A DNA stretch of 64,000 bases from Bryopsis sp. KO-2023. Taxonomy: Eukaryota; Chlorophyta; Ulvophyceae; Bryopsidales; Bryopsidaceae. Each line of letters opens with the position of its first letter. Within the stretch, counting starts at the first letter, position 1. The translations under genes were made by a program, and so were the position numbers. Location of the stretch: the NCBI GenBank assembly GCA_030272585.1, contig BSYQ01000004.1, positions 310,001 through 374,000 on the forward strand. Reading direction: 5' to 3'. Shown piece by piece: positions 9,289 through 18,924 of the stretch. The notes beneath the pieces are model-generated. The model made no database searches, had not been told where the DNA came from, and was given only the letters and a program-made list of their open reading frames with translations.

Positions 9289-10512
9289 ATGGATCTGACA
9301 GCGGCCAACTTGGAGCGATTTCTGCAGGACGCGCGACAGTCCACTGAGCAGAAGAACAAGCTCGAGGCCGAACTTGCCGAATGGCAAAATAGGGCCAACG
9401 AGGCGGAGAAGCGGGCAAAAGCCGCTGAGGAGAAAGTGGCTCAGTTGGAGGAACAGCTGAAAACGCAGCGCTTGGATGCGTTTCGGCAAGCAGCAGTGTG
9501 GGGGCAGGAAAGGGAAAGGCTGGCGAAAACAGCCATGGCCGAAGCTATCGACACTCTCAATCGTGGACTGCAGCGTATGGAAATGGACCAACCTCTGGCC
9601 GGGGAAAAAGAAAAAGAAAAAGAGCACGTGGAAACCGAAACAGTGGAGGACTCGGTACAAGAAGAAGTCGCTGCGGAGAGGCCACCAGAGGGACCATCGT
9701 CAACCCCACTGAAGGTGGTGGTCCCGCGACGAAAGAGGTCGAGGAAGCTCAAAGGCCGAGGGGTGGGGAGGTTCATCCTGGATGAGGCCATGGAAGTGGA
9801 CCAGGCTGAGGCCGAGGGGGAAGATGAGCAGCAGCTCTGGGATTACACGGAAGATCCCTACGCTGACTTGGAGGACGCTCTTCCCCCGAGGCCGAAGCCT
9901 GGTCCCGTGCTGCTATCCGGGAGTGAGGATGACCTCATTTCGGAGGAGCCTCCGAAAACGTCGTCCCTACCTCCACCACCACCTCCAGCACCTGCTCCGT
10001 CCACGTTCGCCTGCGCTGCTTGCGCATATCCGCGGGAAGCTCCCCGCCCTGGTTTGGATCGGGTGCTCTGCAACAAAGGGCATCTTTTGTGCAAAAAACA
10101 CAATGTGGGGTTGAGGATCGCGGCACGAGCAGGAGCTCTCATCTCGGCCGACGAGTCGGGAGGACCTTACCTCCCCCGCATACAGGATCTCATCGGTGAG
10201 GGAGACCAAGGCGTCAGGCCGATCCTCCCATTCGACGCCCCACTTCCGGATTGTCCAAGCTGTACCAAGGAGTCGTTAAAAGGTCGCTGGCCGGGCAAGC
10301 TCAAAGAGCAGATCGGCACCTGGAATACTCAGTATTTCCAGGCTCTCGGCTTGGAACTCCCAGGAGCAGCCAGATCGCACCGCCAGCCGAGCCACCCACC
10401 ACCATCACCAGACCAACCATCAGCACCTTCCTCGGCGACTCGCCTTCCGCTCCCTCCACGTAGCCCAGCAACGTCCAAGAGGCATGGGCCGAGAACCAGG
10501 TCGCAGAAATAG
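9289..10512 (+). CDS. Accessory ORF of the chromovirus with a RING-like finger
   Basis: This 407-residue ORF lies between pol and the 3' LTR on the sense strand. The start was chosen for its strong context (GCCATGG). Residues about 10-90 are a charged coiled coil. A basic, possibly nuclear-targeting stretch (PRRKRSRK) lies near 148-155 and an acidic region near 165-200. A Cys/His cluster then runs C242-x2-C245-x15-C261-x3-H265-x2-C268-x2-H271-x50-C322-x2-C325. The spacing resembles a RING finger, especially the C-x3-H-x2-C core of SINA-type ubiquitin ligases, though the last loop is long. The C-terminus is Pro/Ser-rich and basic. It has no signal peptide or membrane segment, so it is not an envelope protein. 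Its function is unknown. Confidence 0.7.
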   Translation: MDLTAANLERFLQDARQSTEQKNKLEAELAEWQNRANEAEKRAKAAEEKVAQLEEQLKTQRLDAFRQAAVWGQERERLAKTAMAEAIDTLNRGLQRMEMDQPLAGEKEKEKEHVETETVEDSVQEEVAAERPPEGPSSTPLKVVVPRRKRSRKLKGRGVGRFILDEAMEVDQAEAEGEDEQQLWDYTEDPYADLEDALPPRPKPGPVLLSGSEDDLISEEPPKTSSLPPPPPPAPAPSTFACAACAYPREAPRPGLDRVLCNKGHLLCKKHNVGLRIAARAGALISADESGGPYLPRIQDLIGEGDQGVRPILPFDAPLPDCPSCTKESLKGRWPGKLKEQIGTWNTQYFQALGLELPGAARSHRQPSHPPPSPDQPSAPSSATRLPLPPRSPATSKRHGPRTRSQK

Positions 10513-11056
10513 GCGAACTGGGGTCGGGAACGAAAGAGAGAAGGGCAAGGGATGTTTGGGTGTTTTACAGTGTGATGGCCTGGGATTGGGCTGAGTTTCT
10601 GTTGATTTTACTTTTCTGGATAAGGGACATTCAGGCCCAGAACTGGGTTATTTTGTTTTGAGTTCTGACCCAATGGTTTTTTTTATACAATGGTTTTTAT
10701 ACAGTGGGTTGGCCGGGCTGGGTCAATCACCTGCTTTCTGGATACTTATAAGGGAATCTGAATTTGGACCTTATGGGTTGTTTTGTGCAAACAGTTAGCT
10801 GGTTTACAGTACATGATTCGGCCTGCAGGTGGCAGCCTTATCATTTGGTTGATTTTTGTTGATAATTCGCTTAGAGTTTTTGAACACTCTTTTAATTTCA
10901 GCGAAGGTTAAACATTATTTGACTCCCTTAAAAGCTAAAGGCTTGTTGGATGCCTTGAAAGCGTTTTGTGTGTGTCTATGCGTATGTGTGAGTGTAACCC
11001 CCAAACTTCGGTTACTTGGGTACGCGAGGCGCGTACTTGCGTGGGGGGGGAGTGGT
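10513..11056 (+). other. 3' untranslated region of the chromovirus with polypurine tract
   Basis: About 540 bp without a credible gene. It contains T-rich stretches and a (GT)n-like patch near 10,966-11,000. The G-rich run at 11,042-11,050 followed by AGTGGT directly abuts the 3' LTR and is the likely polypurine tract priming plus-strand synthesis. Confidence 0.7.
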
Positions 11057-11444
11057 TGATACGAACGTCCGTCGTATGACACGCGGTTCGGCCCACTCAC
11101 CCAACACGTGGTTCGGCCTGACAGTAGTCGGACCGAACCAGCTCACCATCATCATAGCCACACATTAAGGGAGAGGGCCAGGCCGCCTCTGAGGTGGCAA
11201 CCCTCAGTTCGGCCTGGAGCCTCACATTCAGCTTAGGGTCCATTAGGACACGGCCAAGGGGCCATTAGGACGCTGAGTTGGATGAAAGGGTTGGACAGGC
11301 TGTCGGCCCGGCCGAATACTTATTCGGCCCGGACCACAGCCTTATGGTAACTTGGACTATTGTAAAGATCCTTGTTTGAGAAAGTCTTTCCGTGCTCTAG
11401 ACGTAAGTCCACTCGACTAGTCTATTTGTTCCACGTTTGTATCA
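11057..11444 (+). repeat. 3' LTR of the chromovirus
   Basis: 388 bp, indistinguishable by eye from 1,959-2,346. It is followed by the right target duplication AGCGG at 11,445-11,449 and then by the continuation of the interrupted host repeat (CGTCGCCCGACATGGCGCC). Confidence 0.95.
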
Positions 11445-13589
11445 AGCGGCGTCGCCCGACATGGCGCCTCGAAAATCAGACATGCGAGCGCGGAGCGTGA
11501 CCGGCGACGCAGGGAAAATCGCCCTCAGGGCTAGTACCCCGTGGGGACAAAACTGATGATCCTAGGAAAATCTCATTACATTCGATTTCCCAAATTAACC
11601 GGTCCGTCTCATCGCTTCGACAGAGAGAGGAAAATCGAATGTCACTGTTCGTTCGTTTGTTCTCTCAAGCGATGGTTGCCACACACAAGTCCAACAGGCA
11701 CTCTGCGTGTAGGCGTCGTACAGCGCACGGCACGCCCCAGAGTCCATTAAACCCCCAGGTTATCTTTTAGCTTTTCAGGGGTGACTCTGCTTTTGATAGA
11801 AAACCTATAGCAAATTCAAATCAAGAATAGAACTTCTTCCTTTCCCACAGAATTTTCTGTGAAAATACAAACTCACAACAAACCAACTGGAAATTTCACA
11901 GGGGAAACCCACTTCTCACTTTATAAACCAGCCAAACACCTTTCTCTTTCACTTGGCACCAATCACACTTTTTAGATCAACCTTTTCCAACTTTTTCCAG
12001 ACCTGTGACTCTGGGGTCCCCTTTTTCACTCCTTTTCTGACCTGAGGCTCCCCTTTTTCGAACTGCCTCGCACACACACCTTCCTGACGACCCCCAGGTC
12101 GCTCCTGCACAGTGTTGCACAGGTGATGCTGCGCGCTCATGTGGCGCTTCACTCTTTTCTGACGATCCAGAGCGTTCCTTGTCGAAGGCTGCGCAGTCCA
12201 GTCGCAGGGTTCCAGTACGCTCCCCACCAGCGTTCCGTTCCAGCAAACTCCTCGTCCACCTCACTGGGGAGTCACACTTTTTGTCGCCTGCAGCATCGAT
12301 TGTCAAAGGTCAGCGCCGTTTTTTTTTACAGTGAACTCCACCTCCTTTTTAGCGAAAAACAGAGGTTCCTTGCTCTTTCGTCCGCCTGGAAGGGTCAAGT
12401 TCGGTTCGACTCCGATGCCAGGCTAGGATCGCACTTAGGATCGTTTTTTCGCCCTCGTTTTTTCCAAGTCGCTGCAGTCGGGGTGCGCTGCGCGCATCGC
12501 CCTTTCCCAAGGCGCAGCGCGCAGCTCCCTGGCCCATCACACTTTTTAAGTGGTTTTTTTTTACGACTAAAGCCCAGAGAAAACGAAAAAGAACGAGAAA
12601 AGCTAAAACAGGATCCCCCAGAACCTGTAAATCTAAATCTAAAACACCGACTCTGGAGAAAGGGTCGGAAAACGAACGAACCGAACAGAAAGGTTCGAAA
12701 CTACTGCCTGGAAAGACCTTCAGGCGCAACTGGACTAAAAAAGGAAAAAAAAAACCCTTCTGGACCCCCCCTGGGGTAAATCCCTGCAGAATTTGTGCGA
12801 AAAATTACTTGGACTTCGAAAAACGTTCGAAAAAAGAGAGACCCCCTGCTTAAGGGTCGAGAGAAAAAGAACAGTGGTCGCCTGTCTACCAGGGAGACGG
12901 TCGCAGGTCGACATGTTCGAAAATAGAAGCTCCAAAAAACGAAATTACCACTTGCAGTCGACCTCCAATGGTCAATGGTCAAGGGCCGGCTGTGAGAGGA
13001 AGACGTTTCGACGCAGGGGCAAGACGAAACACTTCGCGCAGCGCCTCCCCCCTCGTTCTCCGCCAGTTCGCTGCGCGAAGCGAAGAAAATCGCAAAGTCG
13101 TGGGAGTCCGACCCGCGCTCCGCGCAGGTCCGCCATGCGAGCGGCGTCGACCGACATGGCGCCTCGAAAATCAGACATGCGCGCTCGGAGCGTGACCGGC
13201 TACGCAGGGACATTTTGCCTGTGGGCTAGTACCCTGCGGGGACAAACTGATGATCCGTGGAAAATCTCATTAACATTCGATTTCCCAATTAACCGGTCTG
13301 TCTCATCGCTTTGACAGAGAGAGGGAAATCGAATGTAACAGTTCGTTTTTTTTTTGTTTTTTTTTCGAACTCCCAGCGAACGAACTCCCAGCGAACCACA
13401 AGCTGTAAGTTCCATTCGATTTCCCTTTTTACATAAGGTAACCCCTTTTTCGTTTTTTTTTTTTTTTTCGAACTCCCAGCGAACCAGAAGTCGGACTGGC
13501 GCGACTTGGGAAAAAACTTGGGTTTTTTTTTTTTTTTTCTAACTCCGAGCGAATCAGATCTGGGCTAGGGCACCCTCGTTTTTTTCCAA
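11445..13589. repeat. Degraded repeat region between chromovirus and copy B
   Basis: The first 200 bp continue the host repeat cut by the chromovirus, including an ATTCGATTTCCC hairpin (about 11,578-11,640). The stretch 11,645-12,420 is unremarkable and I see no gene in it. Fragments of the GC-rich unit reappear at 12,450-12,545 and 13,020-13,130, the conserved segment with hairpin at 13,131-13,340, and poly(T) units at 13,346-13,560. Open frames here lack any family signature. Confidence 0.7.
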
Positions 13590-15548
13590 GTCGCGGAAGT
13601 CGGACTGGCGCGACTTGGAAAAAAACGTGGTTTTTTTTTGTTTTTTTTCGAAACCAAGTCTGGGCCAGGGCGTCGCGCGCAGCGCCCTCGTTTTTTCCAA
13701 GTCGCGCCAGTCGCGCAGCGCCCTTTCCCAAGGCGCTCGTTCGTTGTTTTTTTTTTTCTAACTCCCAGCGAACCAGATCTGCGCCCAGCGACCTCACCCA
13801 TCCCTTGTTTTTTTTTTTTCGAACTTCAGAGCGAACCAGATCTGGGCGAGGGCGCAGCGCGCAGCGACCTCGTTTTTTCCAAGTCGCATCAGTCAGGCTG
13901 CGCTGCGCGCAGCGCCCTTTCCCAAGGCGCAGCGCGCAGCTCCCTGGCACATCACACTTTTTAAAAAGTCGATCTTTTTTTTTATTCGAACTTCCAACGA
14001 ACCAGACCTGGGGAAGGCACCGCGCGCAGCGCACAGCACTTTCGCCCATCACACCTCTTAATTCGACAGGTCGCTGCGCGCTGCGCAGCTCCCTCGCCCA
14101 TCACACCTGTCAATTTGACAGGTCGCTGCGCAGCGCGCAGCTCCCTCGCCCATCACCCCTGTCACTTTGACAGGTCGCTGCGCGCTGCGCAGCTCCCTGG
14201 CCCCTCACACTTTGAAAGCGGTCGCTGCGCTGCGCGCAGCTCCCTCCCCATCACTTTTCTTACTTTGATAGGTCGCTGCGCTGCCCCCAGCGACCTCGCC
14301 CATCACCTTTTTAAAAGAGGGAGCTGCGCAGCGCGCAGCTCTCTCGCCCTTTCCTTTTCGGCTTTGCTTCGCGCAGCGCCCCCCCTTCCTCGTCGTCCCC
14401 CAGTTCGCTGCGCTTCGCGCAGCTCCCTCGCCCATTCAGTTGCGATTCAGCTTCGCGCCGGTCCGCCATGCGAGCAGCGTCGACCGACATGGCGCCTCGA
14501 AAATCAGACATGCGAGCGCGGAGCGTGACCGGCGACGCAGGGACATTTGGCCTTCGGGCTAGTACCCTGCAAGCGGAGAGAGGGACATTTCGTCCTCTTA
14601 AGGAAAATCTTCATTACATTACGATTTCCCAATTAACCGGTCTGTCTCATCGCTTTGACAGAGAGAGGGAAATCGAATGTAACAGTTTTTCGTTTTTTTT
14701 TTTTTTTTTTTTCGAACTCCCAGCGAACGAACTCCCAGCGAACGAACTCTCAACGAACCACAAGCTGTAAGTTACATTCGATTTCCCTTTTTAGATTAGG
14801 TAACCCCTTTTTCGTTTTTTTTTTTTTTTTTCGAACTCCCAGCGAACCAGACTTCGGGAAGGGCGCCGCGCGCAGCGCGCAGCACCCTCGCCCATCACAC
14901 TTTCTAACTCCACAGGTCGCTGCGCGCTGCGCAGCTCGCTCACCCATCACACTTCGCCCCCAACGACCTCGCCCATCACTTTTAAAGGAGCGAGCTGCGC
15001 AGCGCCCTCACCATCACACTTTTTAAGTCGTCGCTGCAGTGCGCGCAGCTCCCTCACCCTTCCAGTTTCGAAGCTCCTTGTCCCATCAGTTTACTGAAGT
15101 GATCGCAGCGCTGCGCGCACCTCCCTCACCCATCACTTTTTTTAATTTGACAGGTCGCTGCGCTGCCCCCAGCGACCTCGCCCATCACCTTCTTAAAGGA
15201 GCGAGCTGCGCAGCGACCTATCACCCACCCATCACTTTTTTTAAGGGGTCGCTGCGCTGCGCGCAGCTCCCTCCCCATCACTTTTCTTAAATTGATAGGT
15301 CGCTGCGCTGCCCCCAGCGACCTCGCCCATCACCTTTTAAAAAGAGCGAGCTGCGCAGCGCGCAGCGACCTCGCCCTTTCCTTTTCGATGGTGCCGCGCC
15401 GCGCTTCGCGCAGCGCCTCCCCCCCTCGTTCTCCGCCAGTTCGCTGCGCTTCGCGCAGCGCCCTGGAAACCACCCAAGTCGCGCGAGTCGGACCTGCGCT
15501 CCGCGCAGTTTCGCTGCAGCTGCGCGCCGGTCCGCCATGCGCGCAGCG
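13590..15548. repeat. Composite repeat block, copy B
   Basis: This is a direct, nearly identical copy of positions 1-1,953. The offset is 13,589, changing to 13,588 after a one-base poly(T) length difference. The substitutions I saw are few, for example 449 versus 14,038 and 1,014 versus 14,603. It lacks the chromovirus and runs straight on through the equivalent of the insertion point, so it shows an unoccupied paralogous site. Confidence 0.9.
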
Positions 15549-16956
15549 TCGCCCGACATGGCGCCTCGAAAATCTGACATGCGAGCGCGGAGCGTGACCG
15601 GCTACGCAGGGACATTTCGCCTGTGGGCTAGTACCCTGCGGGGACAAACTGATGATCCTCGGAAAATCTCATTAACATTTCGATTTCCCAATTAACCGGT
15701 CTGTCTCATCGCTTTGACAGAGAGAGGGAAATCGAATGTAACAGTTTTTTCGTTTTTTCTTTTTTTTTTTCGAACTCCCAGCGAACGAACTCTCAGCGAA
15801 CCACAAGCTGTAACTTAGATTCGATTTCCCTTTTTACATTAGGTAACCCCTTCTTCGTTTTTTTTTTTTTTTCCAACTCCGAGCGAATCAGATCTGGGCT
15901 AGGGCGCCGCGCGCAGCGAACTTGTTTTTTTCCAAGTCGCGGAAGTCGGACTGGCGCGACTTGGAAAAAAACGTGGTTTCTTTTTTTTTTTTTTGGAAAC
16001 CAAATCTGGGCGAGGGCGTCGCGCGCAGCGCCCTCGTTTTTTCCAAGTCGCGCCAGTCGCGCAGCGCCCTTTCCCAAGGCGCTCGTTCGTCGGTTTTTTT
16101 TTTTTTAACTCTCAGCGAACCAGATCTGCGCCCAGCGACCTAACCCATCCCTTTAAGATCCCTTTATTTATTCCAACAGGTCGCTGCGCTGCGCCCAGCG
16201 ACCTCGCCCATATCTTTTTTTAGTCCAACAGGTCGCTGCGCTGCGCCCAGCGACCTCGCCCATCACTTGCTTCAAGTGGTCGTCTGTAATTTCGCAGCTC
16301 CCTGTCCCATCACCTTTTTAAAGGAGCGAGCTGCGCAGCGCGCAGCGCCCTCACCCTTATCGTTTCGAAGCTGCCTGTCCCATCAGTTTACTGAAGTGAT
16401 CGCTGCGCTGCGCGCAGCTCCCTGGCGCTGCGCGCACCACACTCACCCATCACACTTTTTAAATTAACAGGTCGCTGAGCGCAGCGACCTCGCCCAGCAC
16501 GTTTTCAAAGTAGCGAGCTGCGCAGCCCCTCACACTTTTTAAGGGGTCGCTGCGCAGCGCGCAGCTCCCTCGCCCATCACATTTTTAAAATTCAAAGGTC
16601 GGTGCGCTGCCCCCAGCGACCTCGCCCATCACCTTTTTAAAAGAGGGAGCTGCGCAGCGCGCAGCTCTCTCGCCCTTTCCTTTTCGGCTTTGCTTCGCGC
16701 AGCGCCCCCCCTTCCTCGTCGTTCCCCAGTTCGCTGCGCTTCGCGCAGCTCCCTCGCCCATTCAGTTGCGATTCAGCTTCGCGCCGGTCCGCCATGCGAG
16801 CAGCGTCGACCGACATGGCGCTTCGAAAATCAGACATGCGAGCGCGGAGCGTGACCGGCGACGCAGGGACATTTGGCCTTCGGGCTAGTACCCCGCAAGC
16901 GGAGAGAGGGACATTTCGTCCTCTTAAGGAAAATCTTCATTACATTACGATTTCCC
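15549..16956. repeat. Further diverged copy of the composite repeat
   Basis: The same module order as copies A and B appears, shortened and rearranged. There is a hairpin segment at about 15,665-15,740 and poly(T) units at about 15,745-16,120. The GCGC-palindrome array at 16,150-16,760 uses the CTCGCCCATCAC unit. Another conserved segment at 16,790-16,956 runs directly into the 984-bp tandem unit. No gene was found. Confidence 0.8.
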
Positions 16957-17940
16957 AATTAACCGGTCCGTCTTTTTAGCGGCGACGGAGAGAGGAAAAT
17001 CGAACGCCAACCAAACGGTCGTCTTTCGTCGTTTTTCTTTCGTTTTCGTACAATCGTACGAACTCGTGGGCTGCAATCACCGAAAGTGCGTCGTACTTCG
17101 CGCAGCGCCCTTTCCCAAGGCGTTTTTTCGTTTGTTTTTTTTTTTTTTTCCGAACTCTCAGCCCCTCTTTCCTTTTCGACATGCCTGGCGATCACCGAAA
17201 GCGCGTCGCACTTTGTCGCGTGCGAAACGAGTGAGAAACGAGCGAGAAAACCCAGTTTTTCTTTTTTCACAGAAACTGGCGTAACTCCCTCGTTTCTCAC
17301 CCGTTTTGAGCGCGACAAAGTGCTAAGTGCTCGAAAAAATGTCCTCCATACTTCTGTCCGGTCGTTTTTTAAGTCGAAATATCTTGGGAGTGGTTCCGAC
17401 GTGCATTTAAAATGCATGCATCAGGTGAGTCCTCGGAATCACTCTCCGGATACTTCGATCGAAAAAACAGCTGGACAGAAGTATGGGCGACATTTTTTCG
17501 AGCACTCAGCACTTTGTCGCGCTCAAAACGGGTGAGAAACGAGGGAGTTACGCCAGTTTCTGTGAAAATAGAGAAACTGGGTTTTCTCCCTCGTTTCTCA
17601 CTCGTTTTCAGCGCGACAAAGTGCTGAGTGCTCGGTTCAGCCTCTTCTTCGACGTGGTGAAGTGCACGCAGCGCCTTCCCCCCACGTTCTCCGCCAGTTT
17701 TTTTATTTTTTTCTTTCCTTTCGCCCTGGAAAACTCGCAAAGTCGTGGGAGTCGGACCTGCGCTCCGCGCATGTCCGCCATGCGAGCGGCGTCGACCGAC
17801 ATGGCGCCTCGAAAATCAGACATGCGGCCTCGGAGCGTGACCGGCGACGCAGGGACATTTCGATCGGGGGCCAGAGCCTCGACAAACTCCTCGCGATCGG
17901 GATCCAATAGAGAAAAATCTTCGTTACACTCCGATTTTCC
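16957..17940. repeat. 984-bp tandem unit, copy 1
   Basis: The unit starts at AATTAACCGGTCCGTCT and is followed head-to-tail by what looks like an exact copy at 17,941-18,924. It contains a poly(T) block (about 17,127-17,150), the nested palindrome 17,208-17,624, a T-rich linker and the conserved GTCGACCGACATGGCGCC segment. It has no coding signature. Confidence 0.93.
17208..17624. repeat. 417-bp nested palindrome (foldback), copy 1
   Basis: The ends are GCACTTTGTCGCG and CGCGACAAAGTGC. The whole segment folds on itself about a TTTAAA centre near 17,408. Each half is again an inverted repeat around an AAACTGG / CCAGTTT core, so the roughly 50-bp terminal sequence is present four times in alternating orientation. 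This is the structure of a foldback-type element or a cruciform-forming satellite unit. Confidence 0.85.
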
Positions 17941-18924
17941 AATTAACCGGTCCGTCTTTTTAGCGGCGACGGAGAGAGGAAAATCGAACGCCAACCAAAC
18001 GGTCGTCTTTCGTCGTTTTTCTTTCGTTTTCGTACAATCGTACGAACTCGTGGGCTGCAATCACCGAAAGTGCGTCGTACTTCGCGCAGCGCCCTTTCCC
18101 AAGGCGTTTTTTCGTTTGTTTTTTTTTTTTTTTCCGAACTCTCAGCCCCTCTTTCCTTTTCGACATGCCTGGCGATCACCGAAAGCGCGTCGCACTTTGT
18201 CGCGTGCGAAACGAGTGAGAAACGAGCGAGAAAACCCAGTTTTTCTTTTTTCACAGAAACTGGCGTAACTCCCTCGTTTCTCACCCGTTTTGAGCGCGAC
18301 AAAGTGCTAAGTGCTCGAAAAAATGTCCTCCATACTTCTGTCCGGTCGTTTTTTAAGTCGAAATATCTTGGGAGTGGTTCCGACGTGCATTTAAAATGCA
18401 TGCATCAGGTGAGTCCTCGGAATCACTCTCCGGATACTTCGATCGAAAAAACAGCTGGACAGAAGTATGGGCGACATTTTTTCGAGCACTCAGCACTTTG
18501 TCGCGCTCAAAACGGGTGAGAAACGAGGGAGTTACGCCAGTTTCTGTGAAAATAGAGAAACTGGGTTTTCTCCCTCGTTTCTCACTCGTTTTCAGCGCGA
18601 CAAAGTGCTGAGTGCTCGGTTCAGCCTCTTCTTCGACGTGGTGAAGTGCACGCAGCGCCTTCCCCCCACGTTCTCCGCCAGTTTTTTTATTTTTTTCTTT
18701 CCTTTCGCCCTGGAAAACTCGCAAAGTCGTGGGAGTCGGACCTGCGCTCCGCGCATGTCCGCCATGCGAGCGGCGTCGACCGACATGGCGCCTCGAAAAT
18801 CAGACATGCGGCCTCGGAGCGTGACCGGCGACGCAGGGACATTTCGATCGGGGGCCAGAGCCTCGACAAACTCCTCGCGATCGGGATCCAATAGAGAAAA
18901 ATCTTCGTTACACTCCGATTTTCC
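17941..18924. repeat. 984-bp tandem unit, copy 2
   Basis: A direct repeat of 16,957-17,940 at a constant offset of 984, with no difference noticed. Its nested palindrome lies at 18,192-18,608. The next unit begins with the same AATTAACCGGTCCGTCT motif, then diverges. Confidence 0.93.

Larger units (their letters stand above)
1959..11444 (+). mobile_element. Complete Ty3/Gypsy chromovirus LTR retrotransposon
   Basis: This 9,486-bp element has two 388-bp LTRs that look identical by eye, TGATAC/GTATCA ends and a 5-bp target duplication. It also has a primer-binding site, a G-rich polypurine tract and coding regions in the order N-terminal ORF, gag, pol (protease, reverse transcriptase, RNase H, integrase, chromodomain) and an extra ORF. 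The chromodomain after the integrase places it among the chromoviruses. Matching LTRs and open frames imply a recent insertion that may still be competent, unless the two frame changes between ORFs are defects. TTCGGCC/GGCCGAA is strikingly frequent throughout, including the LTRs. Confidence 0.93.
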
